Positions 62,891 through 64,000 of a stretch of DNA of 64,000 nucleotides are shown piece by piece. Under the pieces are notes generated by a model. That model made no database searches and was not told where the DNA came from. It saw only the letters and a program-made list of their open reading frames with translations. Within the stretch, counting starts at the first letter, position 1. The number at the start of each line of letters is the position of its first letter. The position numbers were made by a program, and so were the translations under genes. Source of the stretch: Mangrovivirga cuniculi (lineage in GTDB: Bacteria > Bacteroidota > Bacteroidia > Cytophagales > Cyclobacteriaceae); assembly GCF_005166025.1 (NCBI RefSeq), contig NZ_CP028923.1:434001-498000 (forward strand), in the 5' to 3' direction.

Positions 62891-64000
62891 TTATTCCTGT
62901 AATATACTATAATATACTTTTAACTGAATCTTTTGCCGGTCACTTACAATTCGATTAAAAACGTTAGTTAACTGATGCTGTGACCCGACCATTAAAAGGT
63001 TATGCTCAGGTAATAAGTCCTGTGCTTCTGATTGTAAAAACATTGTTAAAGGTCTGGAATAAGTATTCAGATTAAAATTTAAAGGTCCAACGGGAGCAAA
63101 TAAATTATCTATTTCCTGCCCTCCCAGGGTTGGTGTACCTTCGTAAGGAGCATTAAAAACAAGCACTTCGTATGCTTGCTCTTCAAGAACACCAAGAGGC
63201 CTTATGAGAGTTGAATCCTGATCACTAAAAAACAAATTATTATTATTGCTTGCATAATAAAGACTTGGTTCTTGTGGAGGACCTATCAGATTATTTTCTT
63301 TTTCATCTTCTGCATCGGGTACATCATCGATAGAAATAGTCGCATGGTTTATTTGAAACCCTACGATTTCTGTACTATTGAGACTATCGACAAAACTTCT
63401 GTAATCAGTCAGGTCAAGTTTAGTTGCCAGACCAGTTATTGGCTGAATATATAAGTTGTCGTTTATCGGTGATCCTTCATAATTTTCGAATGCAGGAATC
63501 GTGGACAGATCAGTACCGCTTCTATCAATATTTAAGGCATTGTGATAATCGCCCACCGATTGGATGGTAAGATATACAGTAAATGCTTGAGAGGTTGAAT
63601 CATTAGAATCATTCCTGAAATAGAGAGTTATTCTCGGATTTCCAGTGTTATTTATAAAATAAGCTGCATTTTCCATCTCGTCAGGAACTATCGATAAACC
63701 TTTAAAAAAGTTTTTAAAAGAGGTTGTATCTGCAAAAGCTCCATTCTCCTTTTTGACCGCTTCGTCAAAAAGCTTTTGACCAAAATCCATTGACAGGTTA
63801 TAAGTAAGGTTAGCTGAAGTAACTATCTCATCTCCTGATTGAGTTGTGTCGGTTTCATCTATGACAACGCTTTCTCCAAGAATCGTCGGATCATATTGAA
63901 GGTGATCAGAAGTATATCTGAATAATCTTTCATCCGGATAAATTTCAGTTAACTCGTGAACTTTAAATCTGCCTGTCTCATTACTACTTGGGTCAAGCTT
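62891..64000 (-). CDS. DUF4270 family protein (C-terminal part, cut by window edge)
   Basis: The reading frame is open from 62891 to the window edge, so its start lies beyond position 64000; a methionine at 63790 is internal, since the upstream codons read KLDPSSNETGRFKVHELTEIYPDERLFRYTSDHLQ. The visible 369 or so residues are rich in beta strands: NPRITLYFRNDSNDS, NINRSGTDL-like LNIDRSGTDLST, ILINATISI-type FQINHATISIDD, and end KIQLKVYYSILQE. This matches DUF4270, an exported lipoprotein family of Bacteroidota with unknown role. It precedes glmS by 18 bases. I recall the same gene order in relatives, but did not check it. Confidence 0.75.
   Translation of the reverse strand, partial: KLDPSSNETGRFKVHELTEIYPDERLFRYTSDHLQYDPTILGESVVIDETDTTQSGDEIVTSANLTYNLSMDFGQKLFDEAVKKENGAFADTTSFKNFFKGLSIVPDEMENAAYFINNTGNPRITLYFRNDSNDSTSQAFTVYLTIQSVGDYHNALNIDRSGTDLSTIPAFENYEGSPINDNLYIQPITGLATKLDLTDYRSFVDSLNSTEIVGFQINHATISIDDVPDAEDEKENNLIGPPQEPSLYYASNNNNLFFSDQDSTLIRPLGVLEEQAYEVLVFNAPYEGTPTLGGQEIDNLFAPVGPLNFNLNTYSRPLTMFLQSEAQDLLPEHNLLMVGSQHQLTNVFNRIVSDRQKIQLKVYYSILQE

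Overview
The window is an AT-rich bacterial chromosome segment from a member of Bacteroidota, most likely a Cytophagales-type marine or soil bacterium. Pointers are a GldJ/GldK-type lipoprotein, DUF4270 and DUF4175 family proteins, Ig-like 'PPTGGPKD' lipoproteins, a Rho factor with a long charged insert, and mostly weak Shine-Dalgarno sequences. No phage, transposon, CRISPR array, rRNA or tRNA gene was recognised. The content is mainly core genome.

Layout. 0-7.7 kb: amino-acid metabolism. A divergent Lrp-type regulator and methionine gamma-lyase-like gene come first, then a tightly coupled minus-strand operon (sodium symporter, GNAT acetyltransferase, M20 deacylase, alanine racemase, second PLP racemase) downstream of a MarR regulator. 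7.9-12.9 kb: a single-domain response regulator, two envelope proteins including a GldJ-like lipoprotein, comF and small genes. 13-24 kb: a plus-strand block (coiled-coil membrane protein, RsbW-like ATPase, ybeY, mnmG, methyltransferase, Ig-like lipoprotein, TPR protein). This block carries the most notable signal: three parS-like palindromes at 17060-17157 just before mnmG, and a DnaA-box-rich region with a very AT-rich stretch at 21611-22131, together a good candidate for the chromosome origin. 24-33 kb: rho, serS, a degenerate receiver protein, a secreted metalloprotease, unknown secreted proteins and a patatin-like lipase. 33-42 kb: two paralogous membrane sensors (HAMP-GAF-coiled coil-PAS) without a visible output domain, one next to a YfiR-like periplasmic protein, plus prfA and a beta-helix lipoprotein. 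42-54 kb: an NSS transporter, a short-chain dehydrogenase, oxidase subunit III, mfd, a DsbA-like protein, hflKC, a UbiA prenyltransferase and a nitroreductase. 54-64 kb: an orphan ParA-like ATPase with a small partner, acyl-CoA ligase, a saccharopine/alanine dehydrogenase-like enzyme, gltX, a RidA protein, glmS and a DUF4270 lipoprotein cut by the window edge.

Quality caveat. At least five genes (mnmG, serS, a methyltransferase, a YfiR-like gene and a short-chain dehydrogenase), and probably oxidase subunit III, are each split by one missing base in a homopolymer run. In every case adding one base restores a full-length family member. Two are normally essential or near-essential, so sequencing or assembly error is the simplest reading.
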